Of a DNA stretch of 64,000 nt, positions 51,469-60,094 are shown piece after piece (position 1 is the stretch's first letter; every line of letters begins with the position of its first letter). The position numbers and the translations under genes were made by a program. This DNA is from Alicyclobacillus_A sp963788285 (GTDB taxonomy: Bacteria; Bacillota; Bacilli; Alicyclobacillales; Alicyclobacillaceae): contig CAWBGB010000008.1 of the NCBI GenBank assembly GCA_963788285.1, forward strand, positions 124,001 through 188,000, written 5' to 3'. The notes below the pieces were generated by a model. It was given only the letters and a program-made list of their open reading frames with translations, made no database searches and was not told the DNA's origin.

Positions 51469-52239
51469 TTACCCGATGACCTTTTCCGTCGTCCTGAGGG
51501 CCGACACCAGCTCTTTCACCTGATCCACCAAATCGCCACTCAAAATTTTCCCAGCAGTCTTGGGCGCTGGCAGGAACGTTTCGGTGATGGTGGTTTTCGG
51601 CTTGATGTCCTCCGGCGACAATCCAAGATCCGACAACGTCACCTTTGATAGCGGTTTCTTGCTCGCTTTGCGAATGCCAATCAAAGACGGATAGCGCGGT
51701 TCATTCAACCCTTGTTGTGCTGTAACGAGTACTGGTAGCGTTGCTTCCACAATCTCCTCGTCGCCTTCCGCGTCGCGGTGACCCGTGACCTTGTCGCCGT
51801 TCACCTCAAGCTTGGTCAATGTGGAGATGTGCGGAATGCCCAATTCCTCTGCCAAGCGCACGGCAACCTGACCAGAACCGTCGTCGACCGCCTGATTGCC
51901 TGCGATAATCAGGTCGAACGGATGCTGCTTGACGATAGCTGCAAGCACTTTCGCAGCTGTGTACTCGTCCCCAAACAGAGCCGGATCATCTGCGAGAATC
52001 GCATCGTCCGCCCCCATCGCCAGTGCCGTGCGCAACGCTTCTTCTGCACGTTCCGGCCCAACGGAGATGACGGTGACTTGTCCACCCAATTCATCGCGTA
52101 GGCGAATCGCTTCTTCCACTGCGTACTCGTCATAAGGATTGATGACGAATTTCACGCCATCTTCTTTGATTTTCCCGTTCTCAATCACAATCCGCTCTTC
52201 CGTGTCAAACGTCTGTTTCAAACAAACCAGAATATTCAT
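51469..52239 (-). CDS. etfB: Electron transfer flavoprotein subunit beta
   Basis: This 256-residue AMP-binding subunit begins MNILVCLKQTFDTEERI. The ATG at 52239 has GAGGAG 8 bp upstream. Signature segments are NPYDEYAVEEAIRL near 36, ALAMGADDAILADD near 75, AGNQAVDDGSGQVAVRLAEELGIPHI near 115 and PRYPSLIGIRKASKKPL near 185. It pairs with EtfA. It overlaps the regulator gene by 4 bp, so translation is coupled and the operon is likely under FadR control. Confidence 0.96.
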   Translation of the reverse strand: MNILVCLKQTFDTEERIVIENGKIKEDGVKFVINPYDEYAVEEAIRLRDELGGQVTVISVGPERAEEALRTALAMGADDAILADDPALFGDEYTAAKVLAAIVKQHPFDLIIAGNQAVDDGSGQVAVRLAEELGIPHISTLTKLEVNGDKVTGHRDAEGDEEIVEATLPVLVTAQQGLNEPRYPSLIGIRKASKKPLSKVTLSDLGLSPEDIKPKTTITETFLPAPKTAGKILSGDLVDQVKELVSALRTTEKVIG

Positions 52240-52865
52240 GGAACGCACTCCTCTCCTTCAATGCTGCGTGATGCCACGGTTCGGCACAAGCCATGCAGCA
52301 ACACGTCAACGACGTCGTCCGCCAAAGCGTGCAAGTCGTATTTACCGCCAGGCAACACCCATGCTGTAACCGTTTCGTCCATGGTGCCAAAGATCATGCG
52401 CCGCGCGATCCGCCGGTCGATGGTTTCACGAAAAAACCCTTCTTCAATGCCTTGCTGAACAATCTCATCGAGCATATTGTAGAACGGCTTCATGATGTCG
52501 CCGATATGGCGCCGAATGTTTGCATCCACCTGACGCAGGTGAACCTGAGTGACCATGGCAAGGTCCCGGTGAGAACCTAGTTCCTGGAAGTAGAGGGAGA
52601 CCAACGCGCGCAACTTGTCGGGAGCGGTCTTGGCATGAGCGAGCGCGTATTGGCTACGCTCCACGATTTGCCCAATGGCTCTTCGCAGCAACGAGATGAG
52701 AACGTCTTCCTTGTTCTTAAAGTACAGGTAGACAGTACCATCCGCCACCCCCGCCGCCCTCGCGATGCGAGAAATCTGCGAGTGGTGATATCCTGACTCG
52801 GCCATCACCTTGACTGCTGCGTCGAGAATCGCCTCGTACTTCGCTTCGTCGCGTCGAGTAGCGAT
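52236..52865 (-). CDS. fadR: TetR-family fatty acid degradation regulator, FadR-like
   Basis: The body matches Bacillus FadR: SGYHHSQISRIARAAGVADGTVYLYFKNKEDVLISLLRRAIG is the DNA-binding domain, followed by an all-helical acyl-CoA-binding domain. The residues needed before it (RRDEAKYEAILDAAVKVMAE) are encoded in frame, but between the upstream TAA and 52808 there is no ATG, GTG or TTG. The first usual starts are GTG/ATG at 52808, inside helix 1. An ATC at 52865 lies at the expected distance from a GGGGGGAGGGG site, so a non-standard start or a sequence error is likely. A FadR box lies just upstream, indicating autoregulation with etfBA. Confidence 0.85.
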   Translation of the reverse strand: MATRRDEAKYEAILDAAVKVMAESGYHHSQISRIARAAGVADGTVYLYFKNKEDVLISLLRRAIGQIVERSQYALAHAKTAPDKLRALVSLYFQELGSHRDLAMVTQVHLRQVDANIRRHIGDIMKPFYNMLDEIVQQGIEEGFFRETIDRRIARRMIFGTMDETVTAWVLPGGKYDLHALADDVVDVLLHGLCRTVASRSIEGEECVP

Positions 52866-52880
52866 GCCCCTCCCCCCTTA

Positions 52881-52898
52881 TGAATGAATTCTCATTCA
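52881..52898. promoter_or_regulatory. FadR box upstream of fadR-etfB-etfA
   Basis: TGAATGAGAATTCATTCA (minus strand) is a perfect palindrome and fits the Bacillus FadR consensus TGAATGANTANTCATTCA except at the centre. It lies about 15 bp before the predicted fadR start. I found no second copy near the acyl-CoA genes at 32-40 kb. Confidence 0.82.
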
Positions 52899-52973
52899 TT
52901 CTTCATCGCCATTGTAGCCCGGACGAAAGAAACATGTCAACGCCTAGTTTTGGAATGTTGCTAAAATAAATAA

Positions 52974-52998
52974 AAGCCGCCCACTACGTGAGCGGCTT
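52974..52998 (-). terminator. Terminator after the TlpA-like gene
   Basis: AAGCCGC and GCGGCTT form the stem, followed in the minus direction by TTTATTTATTTTAG. It lies 10 bp after the stop of the thioredoxin-like gene. Confidence 0.8.
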
Positions 52999-53007
52999 GT
53001 AGGCACT

Positions 53008-53466
53008 TTATTCTTCCGGCGGAAGTCCCAGCGCCTCGCGAATTTTCGGCTCCACTTTTTGAAACCCTTTGTCGCCGGCGGCGCGGAACTTGAGGGTTCC
53101 ATCCTTGCCGAAAATGAAGAACGCAGGTACGTATTCGTTTTCAAAGCGATTCGCGACGATGTGTTGATGGTCCAACCCGAGTGGCTGTCGAATGTTGTAT
53201 TCCTCCACATCGTGCTTCACGCGTTCTATGTTGGTGTCTTCCTCCATACGCGGCATATGCAACGCCACAACCTGCAGGCCGTCCTTGGCATATTTGTCCT
53301 TGATGGCAATGACGTCGTTCATCGTTTCGTGACAAATGTGGCAAGAGACAGCCCAAAAGTGGATGAGTGTGACCTTATTCGGATCCAGTTTCGGCTCACC
53401 ATCCGAATTCCACCACTCCGTGACGCCTTCCAGAGACGGCATGGGCGTTCCCAATCGCATTGGCAT
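53008..53466 (-). CDS. TlpA/ResA-like thiol-disulfide oxidoreductase
   Basis: The protein has 152 residues. The ATG at 53466 follows AAGGGAG. The thioredoxin-fold redox motif is HFWAVSCHICHETMND near 40 (CHIC), and the cis-Pro is in EYVPAFFIFGKDG near 115. The sequence has no signal peptide from this start, so a cytoplasmic redoxin is likely. It lies just after a peroxiredoxin gene on the same strand, from which it is separated by a terminator. It may reduce the peroxiredoxin or other disulfides. Confidence 0.87.
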   Translation of the reverse strand: MPMRLGTPMPSLEGVTEWWNSDGEPKLDPNKVTLIHFWAVSCHICHETMNDVIAIKDKYAKDGLQVVALHMPRMEEDTNIERVKHDVEEYNIRQPLGLDHQHIVANRFENEYVPAFFIFGKDGTLKFRAAGDKGFQKVEPKIREALGLPPEE

Positions 53467-53507
53467 ACGTTTGACACTCCCTTCGGACTCGCACGTGCTT
53501 ATGGAAA

Positions 53508-53536
53508 ACACCCGCTGCACTCCTCACAGCGGGTGT
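53508..53536 (-). terminator. Terminator after the peroxiredoxin gene
   Basis: ACACCCGCTG and CAGCGGGTGT pair around a 9-base loop, followed in the minus direction by TTTTCC. It separates the peroxiredoxin and thioredoxin-like genes. Confidence 0.78.
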
Positions 53537-53551
53537 CCTTTGACCATCCAA

Positions 53552-54091
53552 TTACTTCTGCAACAGCTTGTCGCCAGGCTTCCAGTTTGCCGGGCACAAT
53601 CCGCCCGCCTGCAACGCTTCGAGAACACGCAGCGTTTCATCCACACTGCGACCGATGTTCAGGTCGTGGACAACCTGGTAGCGGAGGATGCCTTCCGGAT
53701 CAATAATGAACAATCCGCGCAGCGCAACACCTTCACTCTCAATCAAGACGTCGTACTTACGCGCCACTTCCTTGGTGAAGTCCGCTGCGAGCGGGTAGTC
53801 CAGTCCACCGAGGCCGTTCTTTTCTTTCGGAGTTTCAATCCACGCCTTGTGGCTATGTACAGAGTCGCAGCTCACGCCGAGCACTTCAGCGTCCAAATCC
53901 TTGAACTCCTGAAGCCGGTCATTCATGGCGATGATTTCCGTCGGGCAGACGAAGGTAAAGTCTGCTGGATAGAAGAACATCACCAGCCACTTTCCTCTGT
54001 AGTCGGAAAGTTTGACACGTTCTTCAAGGGTCTTCAAGTTCTTCGTGCAGAGCATATCAAAGTCTGGAGCTGGATATCCCACTAACGGCAT
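53552..54091 (-). CDS. 2-Cys peroxiredoxin
   Basis: This 179-residue typical 2-Cys peroxiredoxin reduces peroxides. The peroxidatic Cys is in FYPADFTFVCPTEI near 50 and the resolving Cys in AGGLCPANWKPGD near 165. Other family segments are VLGVSCDSVHSHKAW near 90 and LRGLFIIDPEGILRY near 125. A GAGGG-type site lies about 8 bp before the ATG. It lacks the AhpF partner, so reduction by thioredoxin or the nearby redoxin is likely. Confidence 0.94.
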   Translation of the reverse strand: MPLVGYPAPDFDMLCTKNLKTLEERVKLSDYRGKWLVMFFYPADFTFVCPTEIIAMNDRLQEFKDLDAEVLGVSCDSVHSHKAWIETPKEKNGLGGLDYPLAADFTKEVARKYDVLIESEGVALRGLFIIDPEGILRYQVVHDLNIGRSVDETLRVLEALQAGGLCPANWKPGDKLLQK

Positions 54092-54268
54092 TGAAATCCC
54101 TCCTCGAATCTTACTTCCTTGGCTGTGAACCCATCTTGGATTATACTATTGGTTACAGGGACTTTCAAATTCTCTCCAAGGCTGTAGGTTCCAATACTAC
54201 GTCCCGTCTCTGATGTGGACGCTTGCAAGGCCGCGAGAGTATGACAAGTTCGGAAAGGATGGCCCTAT

Positions 54269-54556
54269 ATGGATCTCAGGCAGACGTCTGAAGAATGGAC
54301 TAAGTCGCACTTTCTCGTCAATGACCTTCTGTCAGAACTGCTGAACGAAATCCGCAATCTCGGATACAATCCAAGTCAACACGTGTCATATGACAACGTT
54401 GAGCACCATTTGCTCGTCGACGAAGCGTTGCTGGAACAGCATGCGCAGTTGCGTAACATTTTTGAGAAGTATCTAGAGGCGTGCGCAAGACGTGCCCAAG
54501 CCGTTCGCAACATACAAGCGTTGCCAAAGTTAGACCTTGGTTTTGCGCAAGAGTAG
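54269..54556 (+). CDS. Small helical hypothetical protein
   Basis: The 95-residue protein is predicted to be almost fully helical (HFLVNDLLSELLNEIRNLG, LVDEALLEQHAQLRNIFEKYLEACARRAQAVRN). AAAGGA precedes the ATG. It stands alone between the peroxiredoxin gene (divergent) and a strong terminator. No family recognised. Confidence 0.68.
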   Translation: MDLRQTSEEWTKSHFLVNDLLSELLNEIRNLGYNPSQHVSYDNVEHHLLVDEALLEQHAQLRNIFEKYLEACARRAQAVRNIQALPKLDLGFAQE

Positions 54557-54571
54557 TGCCCCTTCCACACG

Positions 54572-54617
54572 CAAAATAGGGACAGTTAAGGGGGCTCCCG
54601 CGACTGTCCCTATTTTG
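54572..54617 (+). terminator. Long terminator hairpin after the helical hypothetical gene
   Basis: CAAAATAGGGACAGT and ACTGTCCCTATTTTG form a perfect 15-bp stem with a GC-rich loop, 16 bp after the stop codon. The stem itself provides the U-rich 3' side. Confidence 0.8.
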
Positions 54618-54623
54618 TGACTG

Positions 54624-54690
54624 AGCGATTTACAAAAGTCCACAAGAGTGGAGCAGCACGGTGAGATGTTGCTTGCGTGTCCGCAATCGC
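54624..54690. repeat. Dispersed palindromic repeat, copy E
   Basis: A 67-bp copy begins AGCGATTTACAAAAGTCC, contains GCAGCACGGTGAGATG and TTGCTTGCGT, and ends near GCAATCGC. It has the same length as copy B and shares the 14-base core GAGATGTTGCTTGC. It follows a terminator and lies between convergent genes. Confidence 0.85.
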
Positions 54691-54734
54691 CGTTCTACGA
54701 ATGATGTGCTCGTGCACCCGCTGTCCGACGTTCG

Positions 54735-55184
54735 TTAACCTCCGGTCGCCTGATTGAGGAGCACGTCATCGTGCATCACGTCGGCCAAGGTAATGGAATC
54801 TAGTGCCTTGGTCACAGCCTCCATGACGCGAAGCCAGACGTTTCGCGTGTGACAGACGGGAATTCGCCCGCAGAAATTGCTCAGGTCCGACATGTCTTCG
54901 CTGACGCACCCAATGGGTGCCAGCGATCCTTCCAACACTCTGACCAAAGACCCGATACTGATCTGATCCGCGGGACGACTGAGTGTATACCCTCCGTTGA
55001 CACCCCGAGTGCTCTTGACAAAACCGGCCTTTCGAAGCTTTGCAACAATCTGGTCTAAGAATTGTTCAGGGATTTGCTCCTGTTCAGCAACGGTCGGAAG
55101 AGGGACCGGCTGGTCTTCCCCGGCCATCAGGGCAATGGCGACCATAGCTCGCAACCCGTATTCCGTTTTCTTCGATACCTTCAC
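54735..55184 (-). CDS. Rrf2-family regulator with cysteine ligands (IscR-like)
   Basis: The protein has 149 residues and starts at GTG after GGAGG. The N-terminal winged helix is KKTEYGLRAMVAIALMAG and the wing is STRGVNGGYTLSRPADQISIGSLVRVLEG. Cys residues in IGCVSED near 93, NFCGRIPVC near 105-111 are spaced like the [2Fe-2S] ligands of IscR/RsrR-type members and unlike CymR, which lacks them. It is the last gene downstream of the suf genes, so it probably senses Fe-S status and controls the suf operon. No operator can be assigned with certainty. Confidence 0.88.
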   Translation of the reverse strand: MKVSKKTEYGLRAMVAIALMAGEDQPVPLPTVAEQEQIPEQFLDQIVAKLRKAGFVKSTRGVNGGYTLSRPADQISIGSLVRVLEGSLAPIGCVSEDMSDLSNFCGRIPVCHTRNVWLRVMEAVTKALDSITLADVMHDDVLLNQATGG

Positions 55185-55236
55185 GGGCCTTGCCTCCTGA
55201 CATACGTGCTGCGGATGGCAATCTCAACTTGCGGAA

Positions 55237-55542
55237 CTAAAAGTCAATCCAAATCTCATCGTCACGCACCTCTACCGGGTACGTCTGAAGGGCGTACACA
55301 CACGGAAAGGCGACAGCCGCTCCGGTTCGAATGTCGAACTTGCCACCGTGTTTCGGGCAAGCGACAACGTGTCCTTCCAGCCGTCCTTGTGACAGAGACT
55401 GTGCCGCGTGAGTACATGTGTCGGACGTCGCGTAAAAGCCATCCTCAGCGTGGTAGATAGCCACGGGATCATCCTCCAAGTCCACGTACAACATGTGTCC
55501 CACGGGGACGTCGGATACATTTGCTACTTTGATCCATGCCAT
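55237..55542 (-). CDS. Rieske [2Fe-2S] ferredoxin
   Basis: The protein has 101 residues. The ATG at 55542 has AAGGTG upstream; a longer frame to 55608 is unsupported. The Rieske ligands are in SDTCTHAAQSLSQG near 42 (Cys, His) and VACPKHGGKFDIRTG near 62 (Cys, His). This soluble type donates electrons to oxygenases or acts as a general redox carrier. It lies between sufB and the Rrf2 regulator, a common partner position in suf operons of Bacilli. Confidence 0.92.
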   Translation of the reverse strand: MAWIKVANVSDVPVGHMLYVDLEDDPVAIYHAEDGFYATSDTCTHAAQSLSQGRLEGHVVACPKHGGKFDIRTGAAVAFPCVYALQTYPVEVRDDEIWIDF

Positions 55543-55656
55543 CTCAATGACACCTTCTACACCGCCGAAGTGCGCCGGCAGCACACTCATCCGTGTCCTT
55601 CCGGCCACACTCCAACATCTTGAATCAACCCTAAAACACCCATCACCTTTGCGAAC

Positions 55657-57054
55657 TTAACCGATGGAACCTTCCATTTCAAACTTGATCAAGCGATTCA
55701 TCTCCACAGCGTATTCCATTGGCAGCTCGCGGGTGAACGGCTCAATGAAGCCCATGACAATCATGCGCGTTGCATCTTCTTCGGAGATACCTCGGCTCAT
55801 CAGGTAGAACAGCTGTTCTTCGCTGACTTTGGATACGCTGGCCTCGTGTTCCAGAACCACGTCGTCGTTCATGATTTCATTGTACGGAATCGTATCCGAC
55901 GTGGAGTCGTCGTCCAGAATCAGCGTATCGCACTTGATGTTGGCTTTCGCGTTGCGCGCGTTCGGACCGAAGCTAGCCAAACCGCGGTAGGTCGTCTTAC
56001 CGCCATGCTTGCTGATGGATTTCGAGACAATGGTCGACGACGTATTCGGCGCATTGTGAACGACTTTTGCGCCGGCATCCTGGTGCTGGCCGCGACCCGC
56101 AACGGCGATAGATAACACCATCGCCTTGGCACCTTCTCCTTGCATATAGACGGACGGGTATTTCATGGTCAACTTGGAACCGATATTTCCGTCAACCCAC
56201 TCCATTGTCGCGTCCTTGTACGCCACGGCGCGCTTCGTCACGAGGTTGTAAATGTTCGGCGCCCAGTTCTGAATGGTGGTGTAGCGACATGTGGCTCGGT
56301 CTTTGACGATAATTTCAACGACCGCACTGTGGAGCGAGTTCGTGCTGTAAATCGGCGCGGTACACCCTTCCACATAGTGCACTTGGCTGTCTTCATCGCA
56401 AATGATCAGCGTACGTTCAAACTGTCCCATATTCTCGGAGTTAATGCGGAAGTACGCCTGCAGCGGAATTTCGCACTTCACGCCTTTCGGTACGTAGATA
56501 AAACTGCCGCCACTCCAAACTGCGCTATTCAAAGCTGCGAACTTGTTGTCTTCCGGTGGAATGACCGTACCAAAATACTCCTTGAAGATCTCCGGGTGCT
56601 CGCGCAGGGCCGTATCGGTGTCCATGAAGAGAATGCCGAGCTTCTCCAGATCTTCGCGCATCGAATGGTACACCACTTCGGACTCGTACTGAGCGGACAC
56701 GCCAGCCAGGAACTTCTGTTCCGCTTCGGGGATGCCGAGTCGGTCAAACGTCTTCTTGATCTCCTCAGGCACTTCATCCCACGTCTTCCCCTGTTTTTCC
56801 GATGGTTTCACGTAGTAGGTGATGTCGTCGAAGTTCAGGTCCGACAGATCTCCGCCCCAATTGGGCATCGCTTTTTCATAAAAAATTTCTAGAGAACGCA
56901 GGCGAAAATCGGTCATCCACCCTGGTTCGTTCTTCATCATGGAAATCTCTTCAACAACTTTGCGCGACAGCCCCTTCTGGAACTTGACAACAGACACATC
57001 CTTGTCGCGAAAACCATATTGATACTCTTCAATCTCGGGCAACGGTTTTGCCAT
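55657..57054 (-). CDS. sufB: Fe-S cluster assembly scaffold SufB
   Basis: This 465-residue scaffold subunit begins MAKPLPEIEEYQYGFRDKD, with a perfect AAGGAGG before the ATG. Core beta-helix segments are VPKGVKCEIPLQAYFRINSEN near 193, DEDSQVHYVEGCTAPIYS near 222, VGKD-equivalent ITKHGGKTTYRG near 345 and the C-terminal LMSRGISEEDATRMIVMGFIEPFTRELPMEY near 422. It forms the SufBCD complex with SufC and SufD, on which clusters are built from SufS/SufU sulfur. Gap of 93 bp to sufU. Confidence 0.97.
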   Translation of the reverse strand: MAKPLPEIEEYQYGFRDKDVSVVKFQKGLSRKVVEEISMMKNEPGWMTDFRLRSLEIFYEKAMPNWGGDLSDLNFDDITYYVKPSEKQGKTWDEVPEEIKKTFDRLGIPEAEQKFLAGVSAQYESEVVYHSMREDLEKLGILFMDTDTALREHPEIFKEYFGTVIPPEDNKFAALNSAVWSGGSFIYVPKGVKCEIPLQAYFRINSENMGQFERTLIICDEDSQVHYVEGCTAPIYSTNSLHSAVVEIIVKDRATCRYTTIQNWAPNIYNLVTKRAVAYKDATMEWVDGNIGSKLTMKYPSVYMQGEGAKAMVLSIAVAGRGQHQDAGAKVVHNAPNTSSTIVSKSISKHGGKTTYRGLASFGPNARNAKANIKCDTLILDDDSTSDTIPYNEIMNDDVVLEHEASVSKVSEEQLFYLMSRGISEEDATRMIVMGFIEPFTRELPMEYAVEMNRLIKFEMEGSIG

Positions 57055-57147
57055 GTGCGTTCTACCTCCTTTATCTCGATTGTCTTGCGGATGTTCTCAG
57101 ATCCAACCTCTGTATGAACCGGTCTGTCCGGCACCGTCGAACCAGCG

Positions 57148-57570
57148 TCATTCCGCCGGCTCTTGCACACCCTTTTCCAGCGCCTGCCACGCGAGTGTGG
57201 CGCATTTGATGCGGGCGGGAAACTTAGAAACCCCATGCAGTGCCTCCAGGTCGCCCAATTTGTCCGGGTCTACGTCTTCACCTTTCATCATGGCGCGAAA
57301 CGCTTTGTTCAGTTCCAACACCTTGTCGACCGGTTGGCCTTTGACAGCTTCGGTCATCATGGACGCGGAAGCCATCGAAATGGAGCATCCGGACCCTTCA
57401 AACCGCACGTCCGTGACGATGCCGTCTTCCACCTTCAGTCGCAGGGATATCTCGTCGCCGCAACTGGGGTTCTTCAAATCGACCTTTATGCCGCCGTCCA
57501 ACTCCCCTTGGTTGCGAGGATGCTGGTAGTGATCCATGATGACCTGTCGGTATAAATCATCCAAGTGCAT
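57148..57570 (-). CDS. sufU: Sulfur-transfer/zinc protein SufU
   Basis: The protein has 140 residues. The ATG at 57570 lies behind AAAGGAG and overlaps the end of sufS by 14 bp. The NifU-like fold shows LKNPSCGDEISL near 34 (Cys with Asp), GSGCSISMASASMM near 58 and RIKCATLAWQALE near 120, the Zn ligands that allow sulfide exchange with SufS. It accepts persulfide from SufS and delivers it to SufBCD. Confidence 0.96.
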   Translation of the reverse strand: MHLDDLYRQVIMDHYQHPRNQGELDGGIKVDLKNPSCGDEISLRLKVEDGIVTDVRFEGSGCSISMASASMMTEAVKGQPVDKVLELNKAFRAMMKGEDVDPDKLGDLEALHGVSKFPARIKCATLAWQALEKGVQEPAE

Positions 57571-58789
57571 GTTGGAAAAACTCCTTTGCAGTCCGCACAC
57601 TCGCCACCAACGCGTCCACGTCCGCTTCCGTGTTGTACAGATAAAAGCTGGCCCGCGCTGTGGACGGTACGTTCAGAATTCTCATGAGCGGTTGCGCGCA
57701 GTGATGTCCAGCCCGGATGGCAACACCCTCTGAATCGAGAACGGTAGACACATCGTGTGCGTGAATAGACAGCAGGTTGAACGTCACGAGCCCGCTGCGC
57801 TGTCTGCTGTCATCTGGACCGTAGACCGTTACGCCTTCCACCGACTTCAGTTGCTCCAAGGCGTACGACGTCAAACGATGGTCATGCTGCCGAATTTCCT
57901 CCATACCGATGTCGGTGAGATAATCCACCGCTGCCGCAAGGCCGATGGCCCCTGCGATAATCGGCGTACCCCCTTCAAACTTCCACGGCGTGTCCTTCCA
58001 GGTGGAGTCGTACAGTTCCACGACGTCAATCATTTCACCACCAAAATAGGTTGGTTCCATGACGTCAAGCCATTTGCGCTTCCCGTAGAGCACACCGACA
58101 CCCGTCGGGCCGAGCATCTTGTGACCCGAGAATGCGAGAAAGTCGCAATCCAAATCCTGTACATCCACCGGCATGTGTGGAACGCTTTGCGCTCCATCCA
58201 CCACCATGACAGCCCCCACCGCGTGCGCCATTGCGGCGATTTCCTTAACGGGGTTAATCGTGCCAAGGACGTTCGAGACATGCGCCATCGCAACCAACTT
58301 AGTCTTGGTGGAGATGGTTTGCTTGACGTCGTCCAGTGACACTGTGCCGTCCGGTTGCAACGGAACATACTTGAGCGTGGCCCCTGTCGCCTTCGCTGCC
58401 TGCTGCCAGGGAACAAGATTGCTGTGATGTTCCGCTGGCGTCAGCACGATTTCGTCGCCTTCCTTCAGGAAGGCCCGTGCGTACCCGTATGCAACCATAT
58501 TCAGTGATTCCGTCGTGCCTCGTGTGAAAATCACCTGTTCCGGAGACGGGGCGTTGATAAAGCGGGCCAGTTTTTCGCGGGCCAGCTCATACGCTTCCGT
58601 CGCGCGAGATCCGAGCGTGTGCACACCACGGTGCACATTCGAATGGTTTGTCTCATAGTAATGCTTCAACGCCTCAATCACCTGTCGCGGCTTCTGTGAA
58701 CTCGCCGCACTATCCAGGTAGACGAGCGGATGGCCATTTATCTGTTGCTGCAGTATCGGAAAGTCCTTGCGTACTTCGAGGGCGTTCAT
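57557..58789 (-). CDS. sufS: Cysteine desulfurase SufS
   Basis: This 410-residue group II PLP enzyme mobilises sulfur from cysteine. The PLP Lys lies in FLAFSGHKMLGPTGVG near 222 and the persulfide Cys in AIRAGHHCAQPLM near 361. Other motifs are YLDSAASSQKP near 25, NVHRGVHTLGSRAT near 52 and TPAEHHSNLVPWQ near 120. The start overlaps the sufD stop (TGATG), so translation is coupled. Confidence 0.97.
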   Translation of the reverse strand: MNALEVRKDFPILQQQINGHPLVYLDSAASSQKPRQVIEALKHYYETNHSNVHRGVHTLGSRATEAYELAREKLARFINAPSPEQVIFTRGTTESLNMVAYGYARAFLKEGDEIVLTPAEHHSNLVPWQQAAKATGATLKYVPLQPDGTVSLDDVKQTISTKTKLVAMAHVSNVLGTINPVKEIAAMAHAVGAVMVVDGAQSVPHMPVDVQDLDCDFLAFSGHKMLGPTGVGVLYGKRKWLDVMEPTYFGGEMIDVVELYDSTWKDTPWKFEGGTPIIAGAIGLAAAVDYLTDIGMEEIRQHDHRLTSYALEQLKSVEGVTVYGPDDSRQRSGLVTFNLLSIHAHDVSTVLDSEGVAIRAGHHCAQPLMRILNVPSTARASFYLYNTEADVDALVASVRTAKEFFQHALG

Positions 58790-60081
58790 CAGGCCAACTC
58801 CCTGTCAATCAGATTGCTCACAAACTGGCGTACGCCTGCAGAAGGAATCGCATCCACCGTCGGCTGCAGATAACCCCAGACAATCATCTTCGTAGCCTCG
58901 GGCTTAGGAATGCCCCTCGACATCAGGTAATATATCTGGTTCTCATCAATCCGGCCGACGCTTGCGGCATGTCCGCAGCGCTGTACGTCGTTTTCGTCAA
59001 TCAGCAGCATCGGAATTGCATCTGCGCGAGCCGTGCTGTCCAGCATGAGCATCCGGTCATGCTGTTCACTTCCAGCGCCTACGGCGTTCTTAAAAATGTG
59101 CGTGGAGCTTCGATAAATGGAATTCGCCCGCCCATGTAGGACGCCGTGCATCACGATGTCGCTTGTGGAATGGCGGCCCTCGTGCAACATGCTTGCCGTC
59201 AGGTCGAGATGTTGGCGGCCATAGCCCAATCCCAGTGCACGAATGGTGGAACGCGATCCAGGCCCTTGTAAGTCGCTTTCGAGCAATCCAACTGTGTATC
59301 CGTCACCGACGTCCGTGAATACCCAATCGACAGAAGCGTTGTTTTGCACCAGAGCCCGTGCGGTGGCAAAGTGTGTGGGACCCTTCCGGAACTGGTTGGA
59401 GGAAACGAACGTCACGCGGGCGTTCGCCTTGGCAACGACTTCAGCCACGTGGCTCGAGACAACGCCAGACGCCTTTTCACCGTTCGCCACATAGACTTCG
59501 ACAAATGAGAAGGAACAGTTTTCATCCGCCACCACAAGTATGCGCGGCGCAATCCCAGCTCCTGCACCGGTATCCTCGTGAACAAAGTGAATCGCGACAT
59601 CAAAAGCCGTGTTTTTCGGAACGTATACAAACGCGCCGCCCTGCCACAGTGCAGCGTTGAGCGCAGCCCATTTGCTTTCGTCCGTTCGGACGACGTTGCC
59701 GAGGTGGGCCTTTACGAGTTCGCCGTGTTGTGCGACCGCGGTATGCATGTCCGTGAAGACAACACCGAGCTCAGACAACGACGCAGGCACTTGTGCACGT
59801 ATCACTTGACCGTCACGTACGTACAAAACGGGAGCACCACTCTCCACAATGCTCTGAACCAGTGCATTTGCGGCATCCGATGCGGCGGATTGAACCTCAA
59901 ACGGCAAGTTTTCAATCTCCCACGACCGCTTGCTGATATCCGACTTTTCGAGCCGCGCCACAGGTGTATTCACATAGGTGTTCCAGGCGCTTTCGCGCAT
60001 CTGTTTCAACCACTCTGGCTCCGCGTACTTCCTGGACAGTTCCTGTACTACGGAGGCCAACGTTGATGTCCCTTCCGTCAT
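58789..60081 (-). CDS. sufD: Fe-S cluster assembly protein SufD
   Basis: The protein is about 430 residues. The ATG at 60081 lies 8 bp after AAGGAGG; an upstream frame to 60132 overlaps sufC. The beta-helix core shows GGAFVYVPKNTAFDVAIHF near 155, SFVEVYVANG near 190 and the C-terminal ENDVQRCGHAASVGRIDENQIYYLMSRGIPKPEATKMIVWGYL, which includes the conserved Cys and His shared with SufB. It assembles with SufB and SufC. Confidence 0.96.
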   Translation of the reverse strand: MTEGTSTLASVVQELSRKYAEPEWLKQMRESAWNTYVNTPVARLEKSDISKRSWEIENLPFEVQSAASDAANALVQSIVESGAPVLYVRDGQVIRAQVPASLSELGVVFTDMHTAVAQHGELVKAHLGNVVRTDESKWAALNAALWQGGAFVYVPKNTAFDVAIHFVHEDTGAGAGIAPRILVVADENCSFSFVEVYVANGEKASGVVSSHVAEVVAKANARVTFVSSNQFRKGPTHFATARALVQNNASVDWVFTDVGDGYTVGLLESDLQGPGSRSTIRALGLGYGRQHLDLTASMLHEGRHSTSDIVMHGVLHGRANSIYRSSTHIFKNAVGAGSEQHDRMLMLDSTARADAIPMLLIDENDVQRCGHAASVGRIDENQIYYLMSRGIPKPEATKMIVWGYLQPTVDAIPSAGVRQFVSNLIDRELA

Positions 60082-60094
60082 GGATCCGTCCTCC

